Part shown: one piece after another, positions 57,605 to 64,000 of the stretch
Layout of the letters: the number at the start of each line of letters is the position of its first letter
How positions within the stretch are numbered: position 1 is the first letter of the stretch
DNA from: Myxococcus hansupus
GTDB taxonomy: Bacteria; Myxococcota; Myxococcia; Myxococcales; Myxococcaceae
Assembly: GCF_000280925.3 (NCBI RefSeq)
Contig: NZ_CP012109.1
Span: 248,001 to 312,000, forward strand
DNA: 64,000 nt
Direction: 5' to 3'
Made by a program: the position numbers and the translations under genes
Notes under the pieces: generated by a model
What the model was told of the DNA's origin: nothing
Database searches by the model: none
What the model saw: only the letters and a program-made list of their open reading frames with translations

Positions 57605-57967
57605 CTAACGCCTGCGCTTGTACCCACCCACGGCGGCCAGGCCCACGATGACGAGCGCCGCCTCGGCGCCGAGCACGCAGCCTTGCTGGTCCACCTTGCG
57701 CACGCCAGTGTACTGGCACAGTCCGTTGTCGCAGGAGAAGCGGGGGGAACAATCCCGGGTGCTGCGACAAGAGGTATTCACCCTGCCTGTACTGTCGTCC
57801 CCTTCGGGGTTGTCCCGGTCGGCGCCGCCCTCACCCACGGAGGCGTCGGGGAGGCCGGCGTCGAGCCCTCCATCCGATTGGGCCAGGGCCGCGGCGGGCA
57901 ACAGAAGAGGAAGGCAGGCCACCAGGCACTGCAGACGGGAACGGAGGACGGAGCGGGAGGGGAACAT
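57605..57967 (-). CDS. Small MYXO-CTERM-type exported protein
   Basis: This 120-residue protein begins MFPSRSVLRSRLQ (an ATG nine bases earlier is possible). It has a signal sequence ending AALAQ, an acidic DGGLDAG spacer and a small cysteine-rich domain (CRSTRDCSPRFSCDNGLCQYTG). The end is GCVLGAEAALVIVGLAAVGGYKRRR: a Cys, a hydrophobic helix and a basic tail, a small MYXO-CTERM sorting signal. It is probably cell-surface displayed. Confidence 0.8.
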   Translation of the reverse strand: MFPSRSVLRSRLQCLVACLPLLLPAAALAQSDGGLDAGLPDASVGEGGADRDNPEGDDSTGRVNTSCRSTRDCSPRFSCDNGLCQYTGVRKVDQQGCVLGAEAALVIVGLAAVGGYKRRR

Positions 57968-58081
57968 CGGGGCCATCACCCTAACCGCCTGGAAGGGCGG
58001 ATGCATCCACGGCGGAGCCAGGAGCACCCGGGGGCAGATTGTCTGACCCTTCCCGTGGCATCTGGTACGGTACGCCCCGCG

Positions 58082-59401
58082 ATGGCACCCCGAATCCTCG
58101 TCGTCGATGACAATCAGGAGCTGTTGTCCCTCCTCACGCAGCTCTTCGAGGAGGCGGGCTACGAGGTCATTGGCGCGAACCGCGGCAAGCAAGCGTTGGA
58201 AGTGGCGAAGGCGAACGCCCCCGCGGCGGCCGTGCTCGACATCCTGCTGCCCGACATGATGGGTTACCACCTGGCGGACGCGCTGCGGAAGGACAACCCC
58301 CAGCTCCCGCTCCTCTTCATCACGGGTGTCTTCAAGGGGGGCAAGCACGCCGTCGAGTCGCGCACCAAGTACCAGGCCGCGGGCTACTTCGAGAAGCCCT
58401 TCGAGGCGCAGAAGCTGCTGGAGGCCATGACGAAGGTGCTGCCGCCGGAGAAGCCCCTGGCAGCGGCCGCGTCGCTCCAGGACGCCTTCGAGGTGGAGCT
58501 GGACATCGACGTGGAGGAGGAAGGCCCGCAGGACGCCATGGAGCTGACCGGCCGCATCAAGGTGACGGGCGGCGGCAACATCACGGCGGAGATTCGCGGC
58601 GCCAACCTCACGGCCAGCCCCATGCAGAAGGTGCCGGCCACGCACGTGCGGCCGCCCACGCCGGGCCGTCCCCCGGACCCGCCTCCCGCGGGCGCGCCCG
58701 GCAGCCGCCGCGGCGAACTCAAGGACAACCTCCCCTCGCTGCTCACCGCCTTCTATCTCTCCCGCGAGACGGGCGAGCTGGGCGTGCAGAAGGGCAAGGT
58801 GAAGAAGGTCCTCTACTTCGAGAAGGGCACGCCGGTGTTCGCCCTCTCCAACCTGCTCGCGGACCGCTTCGGCCAGTTCCTGGTGCGCGTGGGGAAGATC
58901 AAACCCGAGCAGCTCCAGGACGCCTCCGCGGTGGCCGCGCAGAGCAACCGCCGCACCGGTGACGTGCTGGTGGAGCGCGGCCTGCTCAAGGACACCGAGC
59001 GCCTGTACTACGTGGGCCAGCAGGTGAAGGCCGTCATCTACTCGCTCTTCGCGTGGGAAGAGGGCTCCTACCTGCTGAGCTTCAAGGAGAAGGCGAGCGC
59101 GGAGTCCATCAAGCTGGACGTCCACCCCGCCAACCTCATCGTCCGGGGCATCAAGAAGCTCTACAAGCCGGAGCGCCTGCGCCGCCTGCTCCAGCCGGAG
59201 GACCGGCTCATCCCCGCCGTGGCCCCGGCGTACCAGCTCAACGAAGTGGAGCTGGAGCGGTGGGAGGCGGAGCTGCTGCCCAAGGTGGACGGCAACCGCA
59301 CCGTGGCGGAGCTGCTGGCCTTCGCCAACCGCCCCGAGCACGTCGTCTACGGCTTCCTGGTGTCGATGATGTCGCTGGGCATCCTGGACAAGCGCTCGTA
59401 G
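58082..59401 (+). CDS. Response regulator with C-terminal DUF4388 domain
   Basis: The start MAPRILVVDDNQ gives 439 residues. The receiver domain (about 5-125) has DD at 10-11, the phospho-acceptor Asp in AVLDILLPDMMG (Asp56-58 region) and Lys in GYFEKPFEAQKLLE. A Pro-rich linker follows, then a DUF4388/PATAN domain (LLTAFYLSRETGELGVQKGKVKKVLYFEKGTPVFALSNL), and a further alpha-helical domain ending in MMSLGILDKRS. DUF4388 is abundant in delta-proteobacterial motility and developmental signalling. No DNA-binding domain is visible, so output is probably protein-protein. Confidence 0.9.
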   Translation: MAPRILVVDDNQELLSLLTQLFEEAGYEVIGANRGKQALEVAKANAPAAAVLDILLPDMMGYHLADALRKDNPQLPLLFITGVFKGGKHAVESRTKYQAAGYFEKPFEAQKLLEAMTKVLPPEKPLAAAASLQDAFEVELDIDVEEEGPQDAMELTGRIKVTGGGNITAEIRGANLTASPMQKVPATHVRPPTPGRPPDPPPAGAPGSRRGELKDNLPSLLTAFYLSRETGELGVQKGKVKKVLYFEKGTPVFALSNLLADRFGQFLVRVGKIKPEQLQDASAVAAQSNRRTGDVLVERGLLKDTERLYYVGQQVKAVIYSLFAWEEGSYLLSFKEKASAESIKLDVHPANLIVRGIKKLYKPERLRRLLQPEDRLIPAVAPAYQLNEVELERWEAELLPKVDGNRTVAELLAFANRPEHVVYGFLVSMMSLGILDKRS

Positions 59402-59447
59402 GCGCTGCGCCCCGCTACCTTGGCGGCGGGGCCACCTGCGTCCGGGG

Positions 59448-60095
59448 CTATTCGCCCATCAGCCGCGAGCCCATCCAGAACAGGCCCAGCGCGGCGGAGC
59501 CCACGGCCACCGTGCGCTGCACCCACAGGGTGATTTGCGCGTTCAGGCGGGCGATGCCCTCCGCGAAAATCAGGCCCACCACGCCCATGCCGATGAGGAT
59601 GCCCAGCGCGAAGCCGGGCAGGTACATCCACGCGGCCGCGCTCATGCTGCCGCCCACCAGCAGCGGCGGCAGGGCGAGCAACAGGGAGCGCACGCCGCTG
59701 ACGGCCATCAGCGCGCCCGCGGTGGTGCTCACCGTGTGGACGTGCTGGTGCGGCTCCTGCGTGTGGCCGGGCAGGTGAGGGTGGCCATGGCCCAGGCTGC
59801 TGGGGAAGATGAGCGCGGCCACCGCGAGCGCCACCAGCACCGCGCCGCCGAAGATTTCGGCCCAGCGCTCGAAGGTCTCCGACAGGCCCACGCCCGCCAG
59901 GATGCAGACCGCGGCGATGCCGCCGAGCATGGCCGCGTGGCCCAAGGCGAAACGCACGGCGGTGGCGATGGCGGCGCGGCGCCGGCCTCCCCCCAGGGTT
60001 CCGAGGGTGGCCATGGCGGCGCAGTGGTCGGGCCCCACGGCGTGAAGCATGCCTTGGGACAGGCCGAGCAGGAAGGCGAGGAGAATGGGCTGCAC
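59448..60095 (-). CDS. Ni/Co-type (NicO/UreH-like) membrane transporter
   Basis: A GTG with AGGGTG eight bases upstream starts a 215-residue membrane protein (MQPILLAFLLGLSQG). Six hydrophobic helices are visible. Helix 1-2 carries HAVGPDH, the HX4DH signature of nickel/cobalt transporters, and helix 2 has ALGHAAM. A histidine-rich loop (GHGHPHLPGHTQEPHQHVH) sits near 102-120. Together these point to a NicO/RcnA/UreH family exporter or importer of divalent metal. A His-rich lipoprotein gene diverges 61 bp away. Confidence 0.85.
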   Translation of the reverse strand: MQPILLAFLLGLSQGMLHAVGPDHCAAMATLGTLGGGRRRAAIATAVRFALGHAAMLGGIAAVCILAGVGLSETFERWAEIFGGAVLVALAVAALIFPSSLGHGHPHLPGHTQEPHQHVHTVSTTAGALMAVSGVRSLLLALPPLLVGGSMSAAAWMYLPGFALGILIGMGVVGLIFAEGIARLNAQITLWVQRTVAVGSAALGLFWMGSRLMGE

Positions 60096-60156
60096 GACGG
60101 AACACCCTAGCCGTGCTTCAATCGCGAGGCCAGCAGGAGAGGAGAACCTACCCCGC

Positions 60157-60675
60157 ATGAGGATGACCACCCGACGGCTGTCCGCCGTCATTCCGCTCGC
60201 GCTCTGTTTGCTTCTGTCGCCCGGCTGCGACAAGGGGCCCGACCAGCTCCGGGACGCCGAGGCGACGTACCGTGAGCTCATTGACCGCCGCGTCTCACCC
60301 ATGGATCCGGCGTGGGACCCCGTCATCGCCGCCTTCGATGCGATCGCCAAGGACTCCAAGGCGCGCCCGGCCGCGGACCAGCGCATCGCCGCCATCCGGG
60401 GGCTCCGCGGAAAGCTCCCGCCGCGTCCGCTCGCCACGCCAGGTGCCACCGGCGCCGGGACGACGGAGGCGGACGCCAAGCGCGCCGCCTGCGAGGCCCT
60501 GGCCATCCGGTTGGGGCAGACGCCGGAGGGCCCCGAGCGCGAGCCCCTGCACGCCGCGCTGGAGACGTGCCACAACGAGCTGGTCCGGTTGGAGGCGCAC
60601 AGCCATCCGCCGGGCGAGCACGCCCATGACCACGGCGGTGAGCCGGGCCATCCCGCCCCGCAGGGCCAGCCCTGA
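60157..60675 (+). CDS. His-tailed lipoprotein of unknown function
   Basis: The start MRMTTRRLSAVIP gives 172 residues with a lipobox (LLLSPGC). The rest is helical and charged (DAEATYRELIDRRV, KRAACEALAIRLGQTPEG, LETCHNELVRLEAH). The C-terminus is histidine-rich (HSHPPGEHAHDHGGEPGH), suitable for divalent metal binding. It diverges from the NicO/UreH-like transporter, so a role as a periplasmic metal buffer is plausible but unproven. Confidence 0.8.
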   Translation: MRMTTRRLSAVIPLALCLLLSPGCDKGPDQLRDAEATYRELIDRRVSPMDPAWDPVIAAFDAIAKDSKARPAADQRIAAIRGLRGKLPPRPLATPGATGAGTTEADAKRAACEALAIRLGQTPEGPEREPLHAALETCHNELVRLEAHSHPPGEHAHDHGGEPGHPAPQGQP

Positions 60676-60734
60676 CCTGATGGGTTGGTGACGGAGGCGT
60701 TGAGTGGCGAGGGCATGTTGGCTAATGAGCCCGC

Positions 60735-61613
60735 ATGCCCATGCCCCAAGCAGGTGACCAGGCCCCCGCCTTCCAGGTGCCCGACCAGGACGGAAACACG
60801 GTGACGCTCGCGCGGTTCGCGGGTCGCAGTGTCGTCCTCTACTTCTATCCGAAGGACAACACGCCCGGATGCACCGTGGAGGCGTGTGACTTCCGGGATG
60901 AGCACTCGGCGCTGGAGGCCGCCGGCGCGGTGGTGCTGGGCGTGTCCACCGACAGCACCGCGAGCCACCAGAAGTTCGCGGCCAAGTTCAACCTGCCCTT
61001 CCCGCTGCTGGCGGACGTGGACCACGCGCTGTCCGAGGCCTACGGCGTCTGGGGCGAGAAGTCGCTCTATGGTCGCAAGTTCCTGGGCATCACCCGCGCG
61101 ACCTTCCTCATCGGACCGGACGGCCGCGTGAAGCAGGTGTGGCCCAAGGTGAAGGTGATCGGCCACGTGGCCGAGGTGCTGGCCGCGCTGAAGGGTGGCG
61201 ATTCGGCCGGAGCCTCGGGGACTCCCGCGGCGAAGAAGGCGTCCGCTGGGAAGAAGGTGGCCGCCGCGAAGAAGGCTCCCGCCGGGAAGAGCGCGGTGGC
61301 GAAGTCGTCCGGCGCGCAGGCTGCTCCGGTCGGCAAGAGGGCGCCCGCGTCGAAGAAGGCCCCGGTCGGCAAGAAGGCTCCCGCGTCGAAGAAGGCCCCT
61401 GTGAGCAAGGCCGCCCCCGCGTCGAAGAAGGCCGCTGTGAGCAAGGCCGCCTCGGCGTCGAAGAAGGCCCCTGCGAGCAAGGCCGCCCCGGCGTCGAAGA
61501 AGGCCGCTGCGGGCAAGAAGCCCACTGCCAAGAAGGCTTCTGCGGCGGCGAAGAAGGCCTCCACGGCGCGGAAGGCCCCGGCGGCGAAGAAGGCTGCTCG
61601 CCCTCGCCGCTGA
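60735..61613 (+). CDS. bcp: Bcp-type peroxiredoxin with histone-H1-like Lys/Ala tail
   Basis: This 292-residue protein begins MPMPQAGDQAPAF. Residues 1-152 are a standard Bcp/PrxQ peroxiredoxin: peroxidatic Cys46 and resolving Cys51 in TPGCTVEACDFRDE, then VVLGVSTDS and DGRVKQVW. The last 140 residues are a low-complexity tail of Lys/Ala/Pro/Ser repeats (ASKKAPVGKK, ASKKAAVSK, KKPTAKKAS, ARPRR) like eukaryotic histone H1 and AlgP. Such a tail could tether the enzyme to DNA. Ordinary Bcp is about 155 residues. Confidence 0.9.
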   Translation: MPMPQAGDQAPAFQVPDQDGNTVTLARFAGRSVVLYFYPKDNTPGCTVEACDFRDEHSALEAAGAVVLGVSTDSTASHQKFAAKFNLPFPLLADVDHALSEAYGVWGEKSLYGRKFLGITRATFLIGPDGRVKQVWPKVKVIGHVAEVLAALKGGDSAGASGTPAAKKASAGKKVAAAKKAPAGKSAVAKSSGAQAAPVGKRAPASKKAPVGKKAPASKKAPVSKAAPASKKAAVSKAASASKKAPASKAAPASKKAAAGKKPTAKKASAAAKKASTARKAPAAKKAARPRR

Positions 61614-61743
61614 GGCTATAGGGAGAGGCACGGGCGGTTCGTCGTCCTTCGGACGTCGCGCCGCCCGGTGGTCTGTACGACCGGCGTGCCCCATCTTCGG
61701 GATGCATCAACAATCAGATTTGAAGGGACCGAAAGGAATCGAC

Positions 61744-62235
61744 ATGCGCGAGCGGAATATTCGGTGGTGGGGGACGGCGGTGGCGGTGGTGGCGGGCACG
61801 ATGGTGAGCGTGGGCTGCGGCCCCCTGCCGGAGACGGGCGGCAGCCAGCCGGATGAGACGCGGGGCAGCTTCGTCGGCCAGCGTGGCGATCAGGCCGAGG
61901 CCATGAAGAACATCGAGGGTGGCAACACCAACGCGGCGCTGCCGCCTTGGACGATGCCCTCGAACCGTGGCTACAACGCGACCATCGGCCAGATTGGCTC
62001 CAGCATCGACCCGCGCACGCCGCAGAACGACGGTGCGCAGAACAAGTCCATCCAGGACGACGCCGGGAAGATGATGCAGAGCCAGTACGCGGTTCAGGGC
62101 GGCGCGGCGTACGCCCCGACGGCCCAGGGTCTGGGCGGTGAGGATGGCGCGGCGCTGGGCGGCAACCGGCGCGGCCACTCCAGTGGCTATGCCCCGTTGG
62201 GCTGGCAGGACCGCAGCGGCCCCTACCGCCGCTGA
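61744..62235 (+). CDS. Small lipoprotein of unknown function
   Basis: AAAGGAA five bases before ATG selects MRERNIRWWGTAVA (163 residues). The lipobox is VSVGC. The mature part is Gly/Asn/Gln-rich and repetitive without a recognised fold (NIEGGNTNAALPPWT, QNDGAQNKSIQDDAGKMM, YAVQGGAAYAPTAQGLGGEDG). It ends YAPLGWQDRSGPYRR. Its last codons and stop are copied again 70 bases downstream. Confidence 0.75.
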   Translation: MRERNIRWWGTAVAVVAGTMVSVGCGPLPETGGSQPDETRGSFVGQRGDQAEAMKNIEGGNTNAALPPWTMPSNRGYNATIGQIGSSIDPRTPQNDGAQNKSIQDDAGKMMQSQYAVQGGAAYAPTAQGLGGEDGAALGGNRRGHSSGYAPLGWQDRSGPYRR

Positions 62236-62323
62236 GTCTTGGCAGGGGCATGCATATCTCGCCCCGCTGGGCTGGCAGGACCGCAGCGGCCCCTACCGCC
62301 GCTGAGCCTTGGCAGGGGCGTGC
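62191..62323. repeat. 63-bp direct duplication over a gene 3' end
   Basis: Copies 62191-62253 and 62261-62323 match at 60 of 63 positions and lie exactly 70 bp apart. Each includes the final codons, the stop and a 7-bp hairpin (cagcggc/gccgctg). The second copy has no start codon and is not translated in frame. Confidence 0.85.
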
Positions 62324-62370
62324 TTCGCCCCTCCCACCGCGCCCGGTGGATTCCCCCGGCCGCCCGCGCT

Positions 62371-63477
62371 TCAGCGGGTGGCCAGCATCACCTCGGTCGG
62401 GTCCTTGCCCGTGAAGGTGCTGACGAGCCCCTCGGCGAGCGCGCGGTGTTCGCCGCTGTCCAGCGTGGCGAGCCGGTCCTCCGCCGGGTGCGCGAAGCGG
62501 GCGCTGAGCGCGTCGAGCCGGCGGTGGGCCTGGGCAATCCGCTCGCGCGGGACGCGCCCGGACTCCACGGCCTGCACCAGCGCCTCAATGGCCCGGCGCT
62601 GCACGTCCGCGTTGTGGCACACCAGGAACAGGTCCACACCCGCGAGCGTGCCCTGCACCGTGGCCTCCTCCACGGAGTAGTGGCCGGCGATGGCCTTCAT
62701 CTCCAGGTCATCGCTGACGAGCACGCCATCGAAGCCCAGCTCCTCGCGCAGCACGCCCTGGAGCACGCGCGGGCTCATGGTGGCGGGCACGCCCGGGTCC
62801 AGCGCGTCGAAGAGCACGTGCGCCGTCATCAACGACGCCAGCCCCGCCTGCGCGAAGGCCCGGAAGGGCACCAGCTCCACGCTGCGCAGCCGCTCCAGCG
62901 TGTGCGGCAGCCGCGGCAGCGTCAGGTGGCTGTCGGTGGTGGTGTCGCCGTGCCCCGGGAAGTGCTTGCCACACGAAGCCACGCCGCCCGTCTCCAGCCC
63001 CCGCGCGAGCGCCACGCCCAGCCGCGCCACCTCCTCCGCCTCGCGACTGAAGCTGCGGTCACCGATGACGGGGTTGGCCGGGTTGGTGTCCACGTCCAAC
63101 ACGGGCGCGAAGTCCCAGTCGAAGCCCAGCGCGCGCAGCTCGTACGCCAGCAGCCGGCCCACCCGCTCCACCAGGGCGATGTCGCCGCGCTGTCCCAGCT
63201 CGCGCATGGGCGGCAGCGCGGTGAAGGGCGCGCCGCGAATCCGGGCCACGCGTCCACCCTCCTGGTCCACCGACAAGATGAAGGGCCGGCCCGCGCGGGT
63301 CTTCAAGGCGTGGCACAGCGCGGCCGTGTCCGCGGCGGTGCCCACGTTGCGCTTGAAGAGGATGGCCCCGTAGATGCCGTCATCCATCAGCGAGGCGAGC
63401 TCGCGGTCGATGTCGGTGCCGGGGAAGCCCACCATGAAGAGGCGGGCGCAGTCGCGGTAGAGGGCGGAGGTCGTCAC
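62371..63477 (-). CDS. nagZ: Beta-N-acetylglucosaminidase NagZ (GH3)
   Basis: The start is taken at GTG (MTTSALYRDCARLFMVGFPG; 368 residues); the frame runs 19 codons further to another GTG without a ribosome site. GH3 signatures: VDQEGGRVARIRG, FAPVLDVDTNPANPVIGDRSF, KHFPGHGDTTTDSH (catalytic His of the His-Asp dyad) and VLVSDDLEMKAI (nucleophile Asp). It releases N-acetylglucosamine from peptidoglycan fragments in the cytosol during wall recycling. Confidence 0.92.
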   Translation of the reverse strand: MTTSALYRDCARLFMVGFPGTDIDRELASLMDDGIYGAILFKRNVGTAADTAALCHALKTRAGRPFILSVDQEGGRVARIRGAPFTALPPMRELGQRGDIALVERVGRLLAYELRALGFDWDFAPVLDVDTNPANPVIGDRSFSREAEEVARLGVALARGLETGGVASCGKHFPGHGDTTTDSHLTLPRLPHTLERLRSVELVPFRAFAQAGLASLMTAHVLFDALDPGVPATMSPRVLQGVLREELGFDGVLVSDDLEMKAIAGHYSVEEATVQGTLAGVDLFLVCHNADVQRRAIEALVQAVESGRVPRERIAQAHRRLDALSARFAHPAEDRLATLDSGEHRALAEGLVSTFTGKDPTEVMLATR

Positions 63478-63577
63478 GGCGCGCAGTCTGGCAGAAGCCG
63501 GGCCGGGGACGCTCGGGCGGCGCGCCGTTTTCACGGGAGCGTCGGCTGCCTGTCAGGCGGTGGGCCGAAGGGGCGCG

Positions 63578-63943
63578 TTACTGCAGGATGGCGCCCTGGG
63601 CGAAGCGCTTCACCACCACCAGCAGGTCATCCAGGGAGAAGGGCTTGGGCAGGAAGGCCGCGCAGCGCAGGTCCTTCCAGTAGTCCGGAGGGCTGGCGCT
63701 CATCATCACCACGGGGATGTCCCGCAGCAGGGGGCTGCGCTCCATGGCCTCCAACAGCGCGGGGCCGTTCATGACGGGCATCATGTAGTCGAGCAGCACC
63801 ATGCAGGGGCGCTCCTCGGCCATGCGCTCCAAGGCCTCCTTGCCGTTGAGGGCGATGGCGGTCCGGTAGCCCTCATCGCTCAGGAGGTCTCGCATGGCTT
63901 CGACGATGCCGAATTCGTCATCGACGATGAGGATGGGGCCCAT
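63578..63943 (-). CDS. Single-domain response regulator
   Basis: This 121-residue protein is only a receiver domain: VDDE at 7-10, phospho-acceptor Asp in VLLDYMMPVMNG, the Thr/Ser position in VVMMSASPP and Lys in AFLPKPFSLDDLLV. With no output domain it acts by shuttling phosphate or binding partners (CheY-like). Its start lies two bases after an in-frame stop of an upstream minus-strand gene. Confidence 0.9.
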   Translation of the reverse strand: MGPILIVDDEFGIVEAMRDLLSDEGYRTAIALNGKEALERMAEERPCMVLLDYMMPVMNGPALLEAMERSPLLRDIPVVMMSASPPDYWKDLRCAAFLPKPFSLDDLLVVVKRFAQGAILQ

Positions 63944-63945
63944 GA

Positions 63946-64000
63946 CTACTTCCCCCGGTGCCCGCTGTCGGGATGTCGGGGCGCGCTCTTCCGCGGCAGG
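63946..64000 (-). CDS. 3' end of an upstream gene, cut by the window edge
   Basis: On the minus strand an open frame ends with SGHRGK and a TAG at 63948-63946, two bases before the response-regulator ATG. The tight spacing suggests an operon; the upstream product is often a histidine kinase in such pairs, but only 17 residues are visible. Confidence 0.45.
   Translation of the reverse strand, partial: LPRKSAPRHPDSGHRGK

Noticed and set aside
55288-57651. A 787-codon open frame on the plus strand
   Set aside because: It is a shadow of the HAD-UbiA fusion and the methyltransferase; composition is Arg/Gln/His-rich and no domain is seen.

Overview
This window is a high-GC (about 70% in housekeeping genes) chromosomal segment from a myxobacterium, most probably Myxococcus or a close relative. 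The evidence is the fibR-grpS-sglK chaperone/motility locus, several MYXO-CTERM-type C-termini, a MopE-like metal-binding repeat protein, a myxobacterial-type Ser/Thr kinase, a DUF4388 response regulator and very many outer-membrane lipoproteins. No rRNA, tRNA, CRISPR array or intact insertion sequence was seen.

Layout. 1-7.4 kb: the 3' part of a giant RHS/YD-repeat protein ending in a polymorphic C-terminal domain with an HExxH metallopeptidase motif, a small zinc-ribbon ORF that may be its partner, a strong terminator, then degenerate DNA with the C-terminal remnant of a group II intron reverse transcriptase. This part has visibly lower GC and looks acquired. 7.6-10.2 kb: macrodomain protein and a secreted endonuclease/exonuclease/phosphatase lipoprotein. 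10.4-15.6 kb: fibR-grpS-sglK, a small membrane protein and a Ser/Thr kinase. 15.7-18.0 kb: two paralogous DUF2382 stress-type proteins around a small membrane protein. 18.1-23.0 kb: a complete liv branched-chain amino-acid ABC operon behind a recognisable promoter. 23.1-27.5 kb: a lipoprotein whose terminator hairpin is followed by a degenerate repeat array, a MopE-like lipoprotein and a YiiX-type peptidase. 27.5-38.3 kb: RNA ligase-like phosphodiesterase, class III adenylate cyclase, archaeal/eukaryotic-type ProRS, TetR regulator, CxxCH MYXO-CTERM protein, EEP lipoprotein, zinc-ribbon protein, DUF218 protein and an HtrA protease with a repeat linker. 38.4-41.5 kb: MarR regulator divergent from modABC molybdate uptake. 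41.5-45.0 kb: an iron/heme module in which a siderophore-interacting reductase and a HmuY-like lipoprotein plus surface metalloprotease diverge from a Fur box. 45.2-50.1 kb: a compact biosynthetic operon (type III PKS, ICMT-like methyltransferase, ACP, fatty acyl-AMP ligase, FAD monooxygenase). 50.3-52.8 kb: MBL hydrolase, DUF3592 protein and GST. 52.8-58.0 kb (minus strand): DprE2, DprE1, a HAD-UbiA fusion, an O-methyltransferase and a MYXO-CTERM protein. 58.1-64 kb: DUF4388 response regulator, Ni/Co-type transporter with a His-rich lipoprotein, a Bcp peroxiredoxin with a histone-H1-like tail, a lipoprotein whose 3' end is duplicated, NagZ and a response regulator.

The three most interesting units are the acyl-loading type III PKS operon, the Fur-controlled heme lipoprotein/protease pair, and the mycobacterial-style decaprenyl-phospho-arabinose gene set in a Gram-negative predator.
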